64,000 nucleotides of DNA, taken from NCBI GenBank assembly GCA_963750995.1, contig CAVVST010000001.1, forward strand, positions 62,001-126,000. The letters are read 5' to 3'. Made by a program: the position numbers and the translations under genes. The notes beneath the pieces were generated by a model. It was not told the DNA's origin. It ran no database searches and saw only the letters and a program-made list of their open reading frames with translations. This DNA is from CAVVST01 sp963750995 (GTDB lineage Bacteria; Acidobacteriota; Vicinamibacteria; Vicinamibacterales; UBA2999). Below, piece after piece: positions 21,054-28,840 of the stretch (its first letter is position 1; the number at the start of each line of letters is the position of its first letter).

Positions 21054-23301
21054 CGACGAGATTCTCCGCCTGATTACGGAGAAGGTTCATCACCCCGCCT
21101 CCGCCCGCGAGCTCGCGCAGCTGCTGCGCATCCCGCGGGAAGAGCGCAACAGTTTCAAACGGCTAATCAAGGCGCTCGTCACCAGCGGCCAGCTGCTCCA
21201 GATTCGCGGCAATCGCTACGGCGTCGCCGAGAAGATGGACGTCGTGGTCGGGCGCCTGCAGACCAATCCCGGCGGTTTCGGATTTGTCGTCCCTGAACAC
21301 GCGGAGGGTGAGCGGAAGGACATCTTCATTGCGCCGCCCAATCTCGCCGAAGCGATGCACGGCGACCGCGTGGTAGCGAGGATCGAGCGTCAGACCGAGC
21401 GCGGCCTCGAAGGGCGCATCATTCGTATTCTCCAGCGCAGCCAGGAGACCGTGGTCGGCCGGTTCGAGGTCGACGCCTCGGGGCTCGGCTACGTAGTGCC
21501 GTTCGATCGCCGAATCCTCACCGACATTCATGTGCCGACCGGCCAGCGGGCGTCAACCGAGGCGGGTGAGATGGTGCTCGTCGAGATCACGCGATGGCCT
21601 ACCGCCTCACGCGGGCCGATCGGGCGCGTCGTCGAGGTCCTCGGGCGGATCGATGAGCCCGGCGTGGACACGCAAATCATCATCCGCAAGCACGGCATCC
21701 CCGACACGCACTCGGAAGAGTCGATCCAGGAAGCGAACCGGCTCGGCGGGGACGTCAAGGAACGCGATCTTCGCGGCCGTACCGATTTCCGTCCGGTGAC
21801 GACCGTGACGATCGACGGCGAGCATGCGCGGGACTTCGACGATGCGATCACGATTGAGCGCCTGGGAAACGGCAACTACTGGCTCGGGGTGCACATCGCC
21901 GACGTGTCGCATTACGTCAAGGAGGGCAGCGCGCTCGACGAGGAAGCCTACCAGCGCGGGACGTCCGTCTATTTTCCCGAACGCGCCGTCCACATGTTCC
22001 CGTCCGAGCTGGCGACCGGGCTGTGCAGCCTGAACCCGCACGTCGACCGGCTCGTCCAGTCATGCCTGATGGAAGTGGATCGGCGCGGCACCGTCGTCCG
22101 CTACGAAATGCACGACGGCGTCATCAACAGCGATGCGCGCATGACTTACACGGCCGTGAACGCCATCCTGACCGACCGCGACCCGGAGACGATCACGCAA
22201 TACACCGCGCTGGTGCCAATCTTCGACCTGATGCACCAGCTCTTCGAGATCCTGAACGCGCGGCGCCGGCGCCGCGGCGCGATTGACTTCGACCTGCCGG
22301 AGACGGAAGTCGTCTTGTCCGAGTTCGGCGAGATCGAGGCGATCATCCCGTCGGAGCGCAACGTCGCGCATCGCCTGATCGAAGAGTTCATGCTGCTCGC
22401 GAACGAGACGGTGGCGTCCCATCTCGTCGCCCAGGCCGCGCCGGCGCTCCACCGCGTGCACGAGGCGCCCGACGTCAAGAAGGTGGAGGACTTCGAGGAA
22501 TTCATCACCACGCTCGGCTACAGCCTGGCGGCGCACGGTCACGCGGTGCGGCCGAAGCACTTCCAGAAATTGATCGATCGGATGCGCGGCACGCCGGAAG
22601 AACGGCCGATCGCCGCGCTCATGCTCCGCACGATGCAGAAGGCGCGCTACGACGCCGCGTCGCTGGGCCACTTCGGACTCGCTGCCGAGCACTACACCCA
22701 CTTCACGTCGCCGATTCGGCGCTACCCCGACCTGGTCGTGCACCGCATGCTACGCGCCTCGCGCCAGGGCGAGATCGCCGAAGCGCGGCGCGAGGAACTC
22801 GACGAGGAACTGCCGGACGTCGCGCGCCACACCTCCGAGATGGAACGGCGCGCCGACGAGGCGGAGCGCGAGCTGCTGCAGTGGAAGAAGGTCCGCTTCA
22901 TGGCCGACAAGGTCGGCGACGAGTATCACGGCTACATCACCGGCGTCGCGCCCTTCGGGCTGTTTGTCGAGTTGATCGAGCACTACGTCGAGGGGCTGGT
23001 CCACATCTCGAGCATGGCGGACGACTACTACCGCTTCGTCGAGCAGCAGCACACGCTGCGTGGTGAGAACACCAAGCGGGTGTACCGGCTCGGAGACAAG
23101 GTGTTGGTGCAGGTCGTGCGCGTGGACATGGAGCGCCGGCAGGTCGATCTGGGGCTGGTGGAGATTCTCGAATCGGTGCGCCGCGACACGCGATCGCGTC
23201 AGCCGATCAGGAGCAAGGTGAAGCCAAAAGGGGAGCGCCGGCGGGAACAGCGGCCTGGGCGCAAAGAACGCGAAGAGCGGAAGAAGCGGAAGCGCCGCTA
23301 G
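21046..23301 (+). CDS. rnr: Ribonuclease R
   Basis: RNase R is a processive 3'-5' exoribonuclease that degrades structured RNA. The product has 751 residues. An N-terminal winged helix (HHPASARELAQLLRIPREER) is followed by cold-shock/OB parts (GFGFVVPEHAEGERKDIFIAP), the RNB catalytic domain with HARDFDDAITIE and HIADVSHYVKEGS, and SLGHFGLAAEHYTHFTSPIRRY. The S1 domain begins around YHGYITGVAPFGLFVEL. A basic tail ending KKRKRR is typical. The start is TTG 21046, overlapping the kinase stop by eight bases. The stop overlaps the opposite-strand tatA stop. Confidence 0.95.
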   Translation: MDSDEILRLITEKVHHPASARELAQLLRIPREERNSFKRLIKALVTSGQLLQIRGNRYGVAEKMDVVVGRLQTNPGGFGFVVPEHAEGERKDIFIAPPNLAEAMHGDRVVARIERQTERGLEGRIIRILQRSQETVVGRFEVDASGLGYVVPFDRRILTDIHVPTGQRASTEAGEMVLVEITRWPTASRGPIGRVVEVLGRIDEPGVDTQIIIRKHGIPDTHSEESIQEANRLGGDVKERDLRGRTDFRPVTTVTIDGEHARDFDDAITIERLGNGNYWLGVHIADVSHYVKEGSALDEEAYQRGTSVYFPERAVHMFPSELATGLCSLNPHVDRLVQSCLMEVDRRGTVVRYEMHDGVINSDARMTYTAVNAILTDRDPETITQYTALVPIFDLMHQLFEILNARRRRRGAIDFDLPETEVVLSEFGEIEAIIPSERNVAHRLIEEFMLLANETVASHLVAQAAPALHRVHEAPDVKKVEDFEEFITTLGYSLAAHGHAVRPKHFQKLIDRMRGTPEERPIAALMLRTMQKARYDAASLGHFGLAAEHYTHFTSPIRRYPDLVVHRMLRASRQGEIAEARREELDEELPDVARHTSEMERRADEAERELLQWKKVRFMADKVGDEYHGYITGVAPFGLFVELIEHYVEGLVHISSMADDYYRFVEQQHTLRGENTKRVYRLGDKVLVQVVRVDMERRQVDLGLVEILESVRRDTRSRQPIRSKVKPKGERRREQRPGRKEREERKKRKRR

Positions 23302-23450
23302 GACTTCTCGGGGCCTTCTTTCGTCGCGTCCTTGAAATTCTTGATGCCCTTGCCGATCCCGCGACCGATCTCAGGCAGGCGGCTGGCCCCGAAGATCAGG
23401 ATGATGATCGCGAGGATGATCAGAAGCTCCGGGATGCCAATGCGGCCCAT
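23298..23450 (-). CDS. tatA: Sec-independent translocase protein TatA/E (50 residues)
   Basis: The reverse strand encodes MGRIGIPELLIILAIIILIF followed by GASRLPEIGRGIGKGIKNFK and a short acidic/basic tail. This is the TatA pattern exactly: one N-terminal membrane helix, the FGxxRLPE hinge and an amphipathic helix. At 50 residues it is very small and easily missed by gene callers. TatA forms the pore of the twin-arginine translocase that exports folded proteins. Its TAG stop overlaps the TAG stop of rnr on the other strand by three bases, so the two genes converge end to end. tatB/tatC are not in the window. Confidence 0.92.
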   Translation of the reverse strand: MGRIGIPELLIILAIIILIFGASRLPEIGRGIGKGIKNFKDATKEGPEKS

Positions 23451-23566
23451 ACGTCACCTGGACAGTTGAAAGTTACACAGATCGGGGACAGTCGGCGCGA
23501 ATCGTGATTGTACCACGCGGTGGTGTTCGGAACGGGTTTTGAAGAACCTGAACCTGAGGACTCCCA

Positions 23567-24451
23567 ATGACCAGATTGCTTGCCCCGGCCGTACTGGCTC
23601 TTGCTGCGACAGCCGGGCTGATCGCGCAGGAAAGCCACGACCAGGAAGGTCCGCTCGCGCAGTTTTCCTCCCAGGTGCAGCTCGTCGAGGTCTACGCCAC
23701 CGTCACAGATGCCAAGGGCGAGCCGATTACTGGTCTGAAGCGTGAGGATTTCGAGGTCTACGAGAACAACGATCTGCAGGATGTCTCGACGTTCGCCGCC
23801 GGGGAGTTCCCTCTGACGGTGGCGCTCGGCGTCGATCGGAGCTGGAGCATGGCCGGCGACAAGCTGCGTCTCGCGAAGCAGGCCTCGCAGTCGTTCCTGC
23901 GCGCGCTGAAGCCGGGCGACCGGTCGATGGTCGTCGCCATCAACAACGACGCCGAAGTCATCGCGCCGCTGACGATGGATCGGTTCAACCAGGGGCGGAC
24001 GATTGACGCGCTCGATCCGTGGAGCACAACCGCGTTGCACGATGCGATCATCACGACGCTCGATCGGCTCGCGTCCGAACCCGGCCGCCAGGCACTGGTG
24101 ATCTTTTCAGACGGAAATGATCGCTACAGCAAGGCCGGCGCCGCCGAAGTCGTAGAACGCGCCCGCCGCAGCAACGCACTCATTTACCTGATTACATTCG
24201 GCCGTGAACGCCCGCCGCTGCTCGCGGAGCTGGCGGTGGTCACCGGCGGCCGGTCGTTTTTGCTGCGCGACGTCCGCGATCTCGACAAGACGCTGGCCGA
24301 GGTCGCAAAGGAGTTGCGGTATCAGTACCTGCTTGGATATACGCCGGCGGATCCGATCGACACCGATCGGCCGGAGTGGCGATCGATTCGCGTCGTCCTG
24401 AAGAAGCCGGGCGCAAAGGTTCGCGCGCGCGACGGGTATATGACGGACTGA
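23567..24451 (+). CDS. Secreted VWFA-domain protein (acidobacterial VWFA-related type)
   Basis: This 294-residue protein has a signal peptide (LLAPAVLALAATAGLIAQ), then a beta-domain with VYATVTDAKGEPITGLKREDFEVYE and a von Willebrand A domain. The MIDAS motif DRSWSM is near residue 95 and VIFSDGNDRYSK near 180. The C-terminal LRYQYLLGYTPADP and VRARDGYM are the hallmark of the VWFA-related proteins that are multiplied in Acidobacteriota. Such proteins are periplasmic or extracellular and may mediate protein binding. It lies divergent from tatA. Its exact role is unknown. Confidence 0.82.
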   Translation: MTRLLAPAVLALAATAGLIAQESHDQEGPLAQFSSQVQLVEVYATVTDAKGEPITGLKREDFEVYENNDLQDVSTFAAGEFPLTVALGVDRSWSMAGDKLRLAKQASQSFLRALKPGDRSMVVAINNDAEVIAPLTMDRFNQGRTIDALDPWSTTALHDAIITTLDRLASEPGRQALVIFSDGNDRYSKAGAAEVVERARRSNALIYLITFGRERPPLLAELAVVTGGRSFLLRDVRDLDKTLAEVAKELRYQYLLGYTPADPIDTDRPEWRSIRVVLKKPGAKVRARDGYMTD

Positions 24452-24456
24452 ATTGC

Positions 24457-24521
24457 AATTCCCGACGTCCAACTCCCAAATCCCAGATAATTTGGATGTT
24501 GGAAGTTGGGCGTTGGGATTT
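24457..24521. repeat. Imperfect inverted repeat, CCAACTCCCAA family
   Basis: The left part carries CCAACTCCCAAATCCCA and the right part GGAAGTTGGGCGTTGGGATT. They are largely complementary with several mismatches. It lies between the VWFA gene and the next gene, ending 18 bases before its ATG. The same words occur at 60735-60809, so this is a dispersed family. Confidence 0.75.
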
Positions 24522-24538
24522 GATCTAGAGTTACCTCA

Positions 24539-25045
24539 ATGCCGCACCCGGTGGTGCTTGCGCTCTTCAGCGACGCGGCGACGGCCGCCGAGGCGGCACG
24601 TCGTCTCAGGGCCTTTGGCGTCCCCCGCGAACGGGTCTCGATCGTCGCGCGTTCGCACGATGAGGAAGGCAGGATCGCGCGCGCAGCGGGCGCGTCGCCC
24701 GGCTCCGAGATCGAGGATTCTGGCACGGCGTCGCGGCTTGGCGAGCTGAGTGCCCATGTGCTCGCCGCCATCGCGCTCGTCATGCCCGGCATCGGCCCCA
24801 TCGTCGCTGACGGTCCGCTGGCGGCGGGCCTGGGCGAGGCCGCTGGGCACCTGGCTGGGGGGATTGCCCGGACGCTCGAGACCGCGGGGTTGCCTGCAGA
24901 CGACGCTTCGCGGTGGGAAAGCCGGATTGCCGCTGGAGACTTTCTGGTCGGCGCACACGTCCAAGACCCACAAGTACCGGGCGCGCGCGCAGTGATGCGG
25001 GAAACCGGCGGGCAGGAGATCATCATCGGGACGTGGCCCGATTGA
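24539..25045 (+). CDS. Hypothetical protein, stress-protein-like fold
   Basis: This 168-residue soluble protein begins MPHPVVLALFSDAATAAEAARRL, then FGVPRERVSIVAR. The layout, an alpha/beta half with a central Gly/Ala-rich hydrophobic stretch (LAAIALVMPGIGPIVADGPL) and a second beta part ending GGQEIIIGTWPD, recalls the small general-stress (DUF1269/17M-like) proteins. The similarity is to layout only. A repeat lies directly upstream and a TonB-family gene downstream. Confidence 0.55.
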   Translation: MPHPVVLALFSDAATAAEAARRLRAFGVPRERVSIVARSHDEEGRIARAAGASPGSEIEDSGTASRLGELSAHVLAAIALVMPGIGPIVADGPLAAGLGEAAGHLAGGIARTLETAGLPADDASRWESRIAAGDFLVGAHVQDPQVPGARAVMRETGGQEIIIGTWPD

Positions 25046-25102
25046 CGCCCCCCGCCGAGGTATCCCTTTTGCAGTTGCGGCCGGCGGGAGCCTCGGGGAG
25101 AA

Positions 25103-25164
25103 TGAATTTACGGCAATCGGGGCGGACTGCGATCCTCGCAACCCGCCTGAATTTACAGCCATCG
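25103..25164 (+). promoter_or_regulatory. Direct repeat upstream of the TonB-family gene
   Basis: TGAATTTACGGCAATCG (25103-25119) and TGAATTTACAGCCATCG (25148-25164) match at 15 of 17 positions and are spaced 45 bases start to start. The second copy ends two bases before the ATG. It could be an operator or a remnant of a dispersed repeat. Confidence 0.4.
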
Positions 25165-25166
25165 TA

Positions 25167-26048
25167 ATGGCGAAGACCGAGAAGCGCACACCGCCTGAAC
25201 TGCCCAGGTCTCAGCACCTGACGCTGCGGCCGGATGATGGCCGCCCGGCAGAAGTGCGTTTCGACTTCGAAGGTCCGCAAAGTCGGATTCGCGGGGCGCT
25301 TGGTGGTTCGCTGATCGGCCATGCCGGCCTTGTCGTCGCGTGGCTCCTCTTCGTCTGGCTCGTCCCCGACCCGATCCGCGAAGCCATCTTGCCGGATTCG
25401 CTCCCGAGGCAGATCGTCTGGCTGGCCGACCCGGGTCCTGGTGGCGGCGGTGGTGGCGGTAACAACCAGCCGGAACCGCCGAAGAAAGCGGAACTGAAGG
25501 GCGAGGACGAGATCAGCGTCCCGGCGATCAAGCCACCTGAACCGGAACTGGAACCAACGCCGCCGACTGAGGTCCCGCCGCTCGATCAATTGAACATCCC
25601 GGCCGAGACGCTGGCCGCGGCGGCCGAGAACTCCCCGGGTGTGATCGAATCGAGCGCCGACTCGACCTCAACCGGTTCCGGGACCGGTACCGGCGCGGGT
25701 TCCGGCCAGGGCTCAGGACTTGGGCAGGGCAGCGGCGGCGGCACCGGCGGCGGCGTGTATCGACCCGGCAGTGGCGTCATCAACCCACGCATCGTGCGCG
25801 AGGTGAAGCCGCAGTACACCGCTGACGCGATGCGCGCGAAGGTCCAGGGAACGGTCCTGCTCGAGTGTGTCGTGCTTGCAGACGGCACGGTCGGCCGCGT
25901 GGACGTCGTCAAATCGCTGGATCCGACGTTCGGTCTCGATCAGGAAGCGGTAAAAGCCGCCAAGCAGTGGCGTTTCCAGCCCGGCACCCGCTTCGGCGAA
26001 CCGGTCGCGGTGCTCGTCACCATCGAGCTCACCTTCACCCTCCGATAA
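25167..26048 (+). CDS. TonB-family energy-transducer protein
   Basis: This 293-residue protein has a cytoplasmic start and one membrane helix (IGHAGLVVAWLLFVWLVPDP) near residue 50. A Gly-rich segment (GGGGGGNNQPEPPKK) and a Pro/Glu-rich and then Ser/Gly-rich spacer (SGTGTGAGSGQGSGLGQG) span the periplasm. The C-terminal TonB domain has PRIVREVKPQYTADAMRAKV, GTVLLECVVLADGTV and KQWRFQPGTRFGEPV. It would pass proton-motive energy to an outer-membrane receptor. exbB/exbD are not adjacent. The C terminus and stop lie within a 23-bp tandem duplication. Confidence 0.88.
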   Translation: MAKTEKRTPPELPRSQHLTLRPDDGRPAEVRFDFEGPQSRIRGALGGSLIGHAGLVVAWLLFVWLVPDPIREAILPDSLPRQIVWLADPGPGGGGGGGNNQPEPPKKAELKGEDEISVPAIKPPEPELEPTPPTEVPPLDQLNIPAETLAAAAENSPGVIESSADSTSTGSGTGTGAGSGQGSGLGQGSGGGTGGGVYRPGSGVINPRIVREVKPQYTADAMRAKVQGTVLLECVVLADGTVGRVDVVKSLDPTFGLDQEAVKAAKQWRFQPGTRFGEPVAVLVTIELTFTLR

Positions 26049-26111
26049 CGTCGCCTTCCGAAAACCGATAACGTCGCCTTCCGAAAACGTAGTGTCCGGC
26101 TTCAGCCGGAC
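26042..26111. repeat. 23-bp perfect tandem duplication followed by a hairpin
   Basis: Units 26042-26064 and 26065-26087 are identical (CCGATAACGTCGCCTTCCG plus AAAA). The first unit contains the stop codon of the TonB-family gene. Next comes an 8-bp stem hairpin GTCCGGCT/AGCCGGAC (26094-26111). The hairpin could end transcription. Confidence 0.8.
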
Positions 26112-26160
26112 CGCGCTAGAATCCACACACTTCACATTCGCCTGTCGAAAGGAGCGTGTC

Positions 26161-26649
26161 ATGCGTGGTTTCATGCTGTTTGTTGCCGGACTGACGATCG
26201 GCCTCACCGTTCAAGCGGTCGCGGCTCAGAATATGACGCCGAACCGGGGGCTGATCGGTCTGAATCATGTGGGGGTCGCGGTTCCGAACCTCAACGAGGC
26301 GATTACCTACTACACCAAGACACTCGGGTTCCCAGAGGCGTTCCGGAGCCTCGATGAAAAAGGACAGCCCAGGCTTGTCTATGTGCACATCAGCCGCAAC
26401 ACGTTCATCGAATTGCAGCCGGGCGATCCGCAGGGACCGGCGGTGATCAACCACCTCGGCATTCAGGTCGAGAAGATGCAGCCGGTTATCGAGATGTTCA
26501 AGCAGCGCGGCGTCAACGTAGCCGACAGCCGCGTCAGCCCGACCAAGGCGGTTCTGTCGAACATTACGGCGCCGAACATGCTTCGTATCGAGCTGGCCGA
26601 GCTGGTACCTGAGTCGCAGCACTACCAGGCGATCCAGAAGTGGAACTAA
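26161..26649 (+). CDS. Secreted VOC-family (glyoxalase-like) protein
   Basis: This 162-residue protein has a signal peptide (MRGFMLFVAGLTIGLTVQAVAA) and one vicinal-oxygen-chelate domain: GLNHVGVAVPNLNEAITYY, TLGFPEAFRS and NTFIELQPGD, with INHLGIQVEKMQPVIEMF. His and Glu at the usual metal-binding places are present. The start is ATG 26161, preceded by GAAAGGAGCG, a good ribosome-binding site, rather than upstream alternatives. Signal peptides are unusual in this family, so it acts in the periplasm or is secreted. The substrate is unknown. Confidence 0.8.
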   Translation: MRGFMLFVAGLTIGLTVQAVAAQNMTPNRGLIGLNHVGVAVPNLNEAITYYTKTLGFPEAFRSLDEKGQPRLVYVHISRNTFIELQPGDPQGPAVINHLGIQVEKMQPVIEMFKQRGVNVADSRVSPTKAVLSNITAPNMLRIELAELVPESQHYQAIQKWN

Positions 26650-26679
26650 CGTCACGCGCCATCGGCAGGTGAGAAGACC

Positions 26680-26708
26680 AGAAGAGGCGGGTTACTCCCG
26701 CCTCTTCT
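26680..26708. terminator. Bidirectional hairpin terminator
   Basis: Twelve-bp perfect stem AGAAGAGGCGGG/CCCGCCTCTTCT with loop TTACT, followed by a pyrimidine-rich tail. It lies between the converging VOC and DUF1801 genes. The right arm doubles as the last codons of the DUF1801 gene (the Arg/Lys tail) and the loop holds its stop. Confidence 0.75.
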
Positions 26709-27072
26709 TCTTTCCGCGGGCGTCGTTTTCGGCAACGCGCGCTTTCACGATTTTCCGCACGAGCGATGCGGGCAGCCCCTTCTTCGGGTCGAACCGGATC
26801 GTCCCCTTGCTCGTTTCGTAACCCGCCAGTTCCTCCGCGAATGGTTTCACGGAGCCGCACGGAAAGAGCGAACAGTGGTTCTTGAATCCAGCGTACGCGA
26901 CCAGCAGTCGCCCGCCGTGGCGGAATGCCGGCATGCGGTAGCTGATGCACTCTTCCGCCGCCGGCGCTGCGGCCCTGATCGTCCGGCGCAGCTTCTGGAG
27001 GGCAGCTTGTTGATCCGGAGGAAGCGTTGCCAGGTAGGCCTCGACATCGTCCGGCGTCTTTTTCGTCCACAT
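26692..27072 (-). CDS. DUF1801-domain protein (YdhG-like)
   Basis: This 126-residue soluble protein starts MWTKKTPDDVEAYLATLPP. The domain motifs are LRRTIRAAAPAAEECISYRMPAF, LLVAYAGFKNHCSLFP and TIRFDPKKGLPASLVRKIVK, which match the DUF1801/iron-chaperone YdhG family. It ends in a basic Lys/Arg tail that overlaps the terminator hairpin. It diverges from the ABC-2 transporter genes. The biological role is poorly known in this family. Confidence 0.82.
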   Translation of the reverse strand: MWTKKTPDDVEAYLATLPPDQQAALQKLRRTIRAAAPAAEECISYRMPAFRHGGRLLVAYAGFKNHCSLFPCGSVKPFAEELAGYETSKGTIRFDPKKGLPASLVRKIVKARVAENDARGKKKRRE

Positions 27073-27132
27073 GCCCGCTATTATCGACGGCGCGGCCGGC
27101 AGGATTCGAATCGCGGGCGCTAGAATCGGCTC

Positions 27133-28062
27133 GTGACCGATGATCCGCTGATCCACGCCCGTGGTCTGGTGAAGCGTTTCGGCGGCTTCACGGCAGTGGA
27201 CGCAATCGACTTCGACGTCGTCGCCGGCGAGGCGTTCGGCTTCCTCGGTCCCAACGGCGCGGGCAAGACGTCGACCATGCGCATGATTGGGTGTGCGTCG
27301 CCGGTCACGGCCGGGCAGCTGACCGTGCTCGGCATGGATCCCCGCACGCAGGCCAGCGCGATCAAGGCCCGCCTCGGCGTCGTGCCGCAGCACGACAATC
27401 TCGATGCCGAGATCACCGTGCGTGAAAACTTGCTGATGTATGCGCGCTACTTCGACGTGTCCTCCGAAGTCGCCCGGCGGCGCGCGGCGGAGCTGCTCGA
27501 CTTCGTCCAGCTGGCGGATCGTGCCGACGCCGAGGTGGAACCGTTGTCGGGCGGTATGAAGCGGCGCCTGACCATTGCGCGCGCCCTGATCAACGAGCCC
27601 GACCTCATGCTCCTCGACGAACCGACGACCGGGCTCGATCCGCAGGCACGCCACGTGATCTGGGACCGGCTCTACCGCTTGAAGCGGCGCGGAACGACAC
27701 TGCTGCTGACCACGCATTACATGGACGAGGCGGAGCAGCTCTGCGATCGACTGGTGATCATGGATGCCGGGAAGATCATCGCCGAGGGGTCGCCGCGGCA
27801 GCTGATCGAGCGTTACTCCACCCCGGAAGTACTGGAGCTGCGAATGCCGGATGACGTGCGCGCGTCGCTTGATGGCCGCTTGTCCGGGCTGGCGGATCGG
27901 GTGCAGGAGCTGCCCGATCGAATTCAGCTCTATACGTCCGACGCCGAGCATGTTCTCGAACGCGTGCGCGCGCTCAGTATCCCGATCGATAGCGCGCTCG
28001 TCCGCCGGACGACGCTCGAGGACGTGTTCCTCCAGCTGACCGGCCACCGGCTGATCGAGTGA
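27133..28062 (+). CDS. ABC-2-type transporter ATP-binding protein (NodI/DrrA-like)
   Basis: This 309-residue protein has the Walker A motif GPNGAGKTST near residue 38, a signature LSGGMKRRLTIARAL, Walker B LMLLDEPTTGLDPQ and the H-loop LTTHYMDEAEQ. The C-terminal 90 residues form the regulatory part seen in the NodI/CcmA/DrrA branch. The start is GTG 27133. It is the first gene of a three-gene exporter with two permeases, the nodI-nodJ type arrangement. Substrates in related systems are drugs, polysaccharides or lipids. Here the substrate is unknown. Confidence 0.9.
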   Translation: MTDDPLIHARGLVKRFGGFTAVDAIDFDVVAGEAFGFLGPNGAGKTSTMRMIGCASPVTAGQLTVLGMDPRTQASAIKARLGVVPQHDNLDAEITVRENLLMYARYFDVSSEVARRRAAELLDFVQLADRADAEVEPLSGGMKRRLTIARALINEPDLMLLDEPTTGLDPQARHVIWDRLYRLKRRGTTLLLTTHYMDEAEQLCDRLVIMDAGKIIAEGSPRQLIERYSTPEVLELRMPDDVRASLDGRLSGLADRVQELPDRIQLYTSDAEHVLERVRALSIPIDSALVRRTTLEDVFLQLTGHRLIE

Positions 28063-28069
28063 GACGGGT

Positions 28070-28840
28070 GTGATTGCCGCAGTGCGGGTCGTGCAGCGGA
28101 ACGCACTGGTCTACCGGCGTGTCTGGCGAGGGTCGCTGTTCAGCAGCTTCCTCCAGCCTGCCCTCTTTCTGACGGCAATGGGCGTGGGCCTTGGGTCTCG
28201 GATCGACGGCAGTGGCGCCGTGCTGCCAGGCGGCGTGCCGTTTCTGCACTTCCTGGCGCCTGGTCTCCTCGCCGCTGCCTGCATGCAGACGGCGATGTTC
28301 GAATCCAGTTTTCCGGTTCACAACAAGCTGGTGTGGCGGCGCAGCTACGACGCCCTCAGCGCCACACCGCTCCGGGTCGGCGATATCGTCTTCGGCGAGC
28401 TGGTCTGGATCGGCCTCCGGCTGTCGATGGTCGCTACCGCCTTCATGCTCGTCATCATGGGATTCGGCGTCGCGCACTCGGCCCGCGCCGTGCTCGCACT
28501 GCCGGTGGCGGTGCTGACCGGCCTGGCGTTCAGCGCGCCAATCATGGCCTACGCGGCGACCCTCAAGGCCAGCGGCAACTTCAACGTGGTGTTCCGATTC
28601 GTCATCACCCCGTTGTTTCTGTTCTCCGGCGTCTTTTTTCCAATCAGCCGCCTGCCGGACTGGCTGGAGCCGCTGCCGTGGTTGACGCCGCTGTTTCACG
28701 GCGTCGCGCTGACGCGCGCCCTGACGCTGGATGCGATCGACTCGCCGTCCTGGGTCGTGCATCTCGCGTATCTACTGGCCATGGTCGCGGCCGGGGCTTT
28801 CGCCGCCGTGCGGACGTTCGAGCGCAAGATTCGCGCATGA
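28070..28840 (+). CDS. ABC-2-type permease (NodJ-like), first copy
   Basis: The protein has 256 residues and about six membrane helices, including LVIMGFGVAHSARAVLALPVAVLTG. It carries GVFFPISRLPDWLEPLPWLTPLFHGVAL, the conserved ABC-2 segment, near residue 185. GTG 28070 is used eight bases after the ATPase stop. Its stop overlaps the second permease start. With that permease it forms a heterodimeric or duplicated membrane channel. Confidence 0.88.
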   Translation: MIAAVRVVQRNALVYRRVWRGSLFSSFLQPALFLTAMGVGLGSRIDGSGAVLPGGVPFLHFLAPGLLAAACMQTAMFESSFPVHNKLVWRRSYDALSATPLRVGDIVFGELVWIGLRLSMVATAFMLVIMGFGVAHSARAVLALPVAVLTGLAFSAPIMAYAATLKASGNFNVVFRFVITPLFLFSGVFFPISRLPDWLEPLPWLTPLFHGVALTRALTLDAIDSPSWVVHLAYLLAMVAAGAFAAVRTFERKIRA

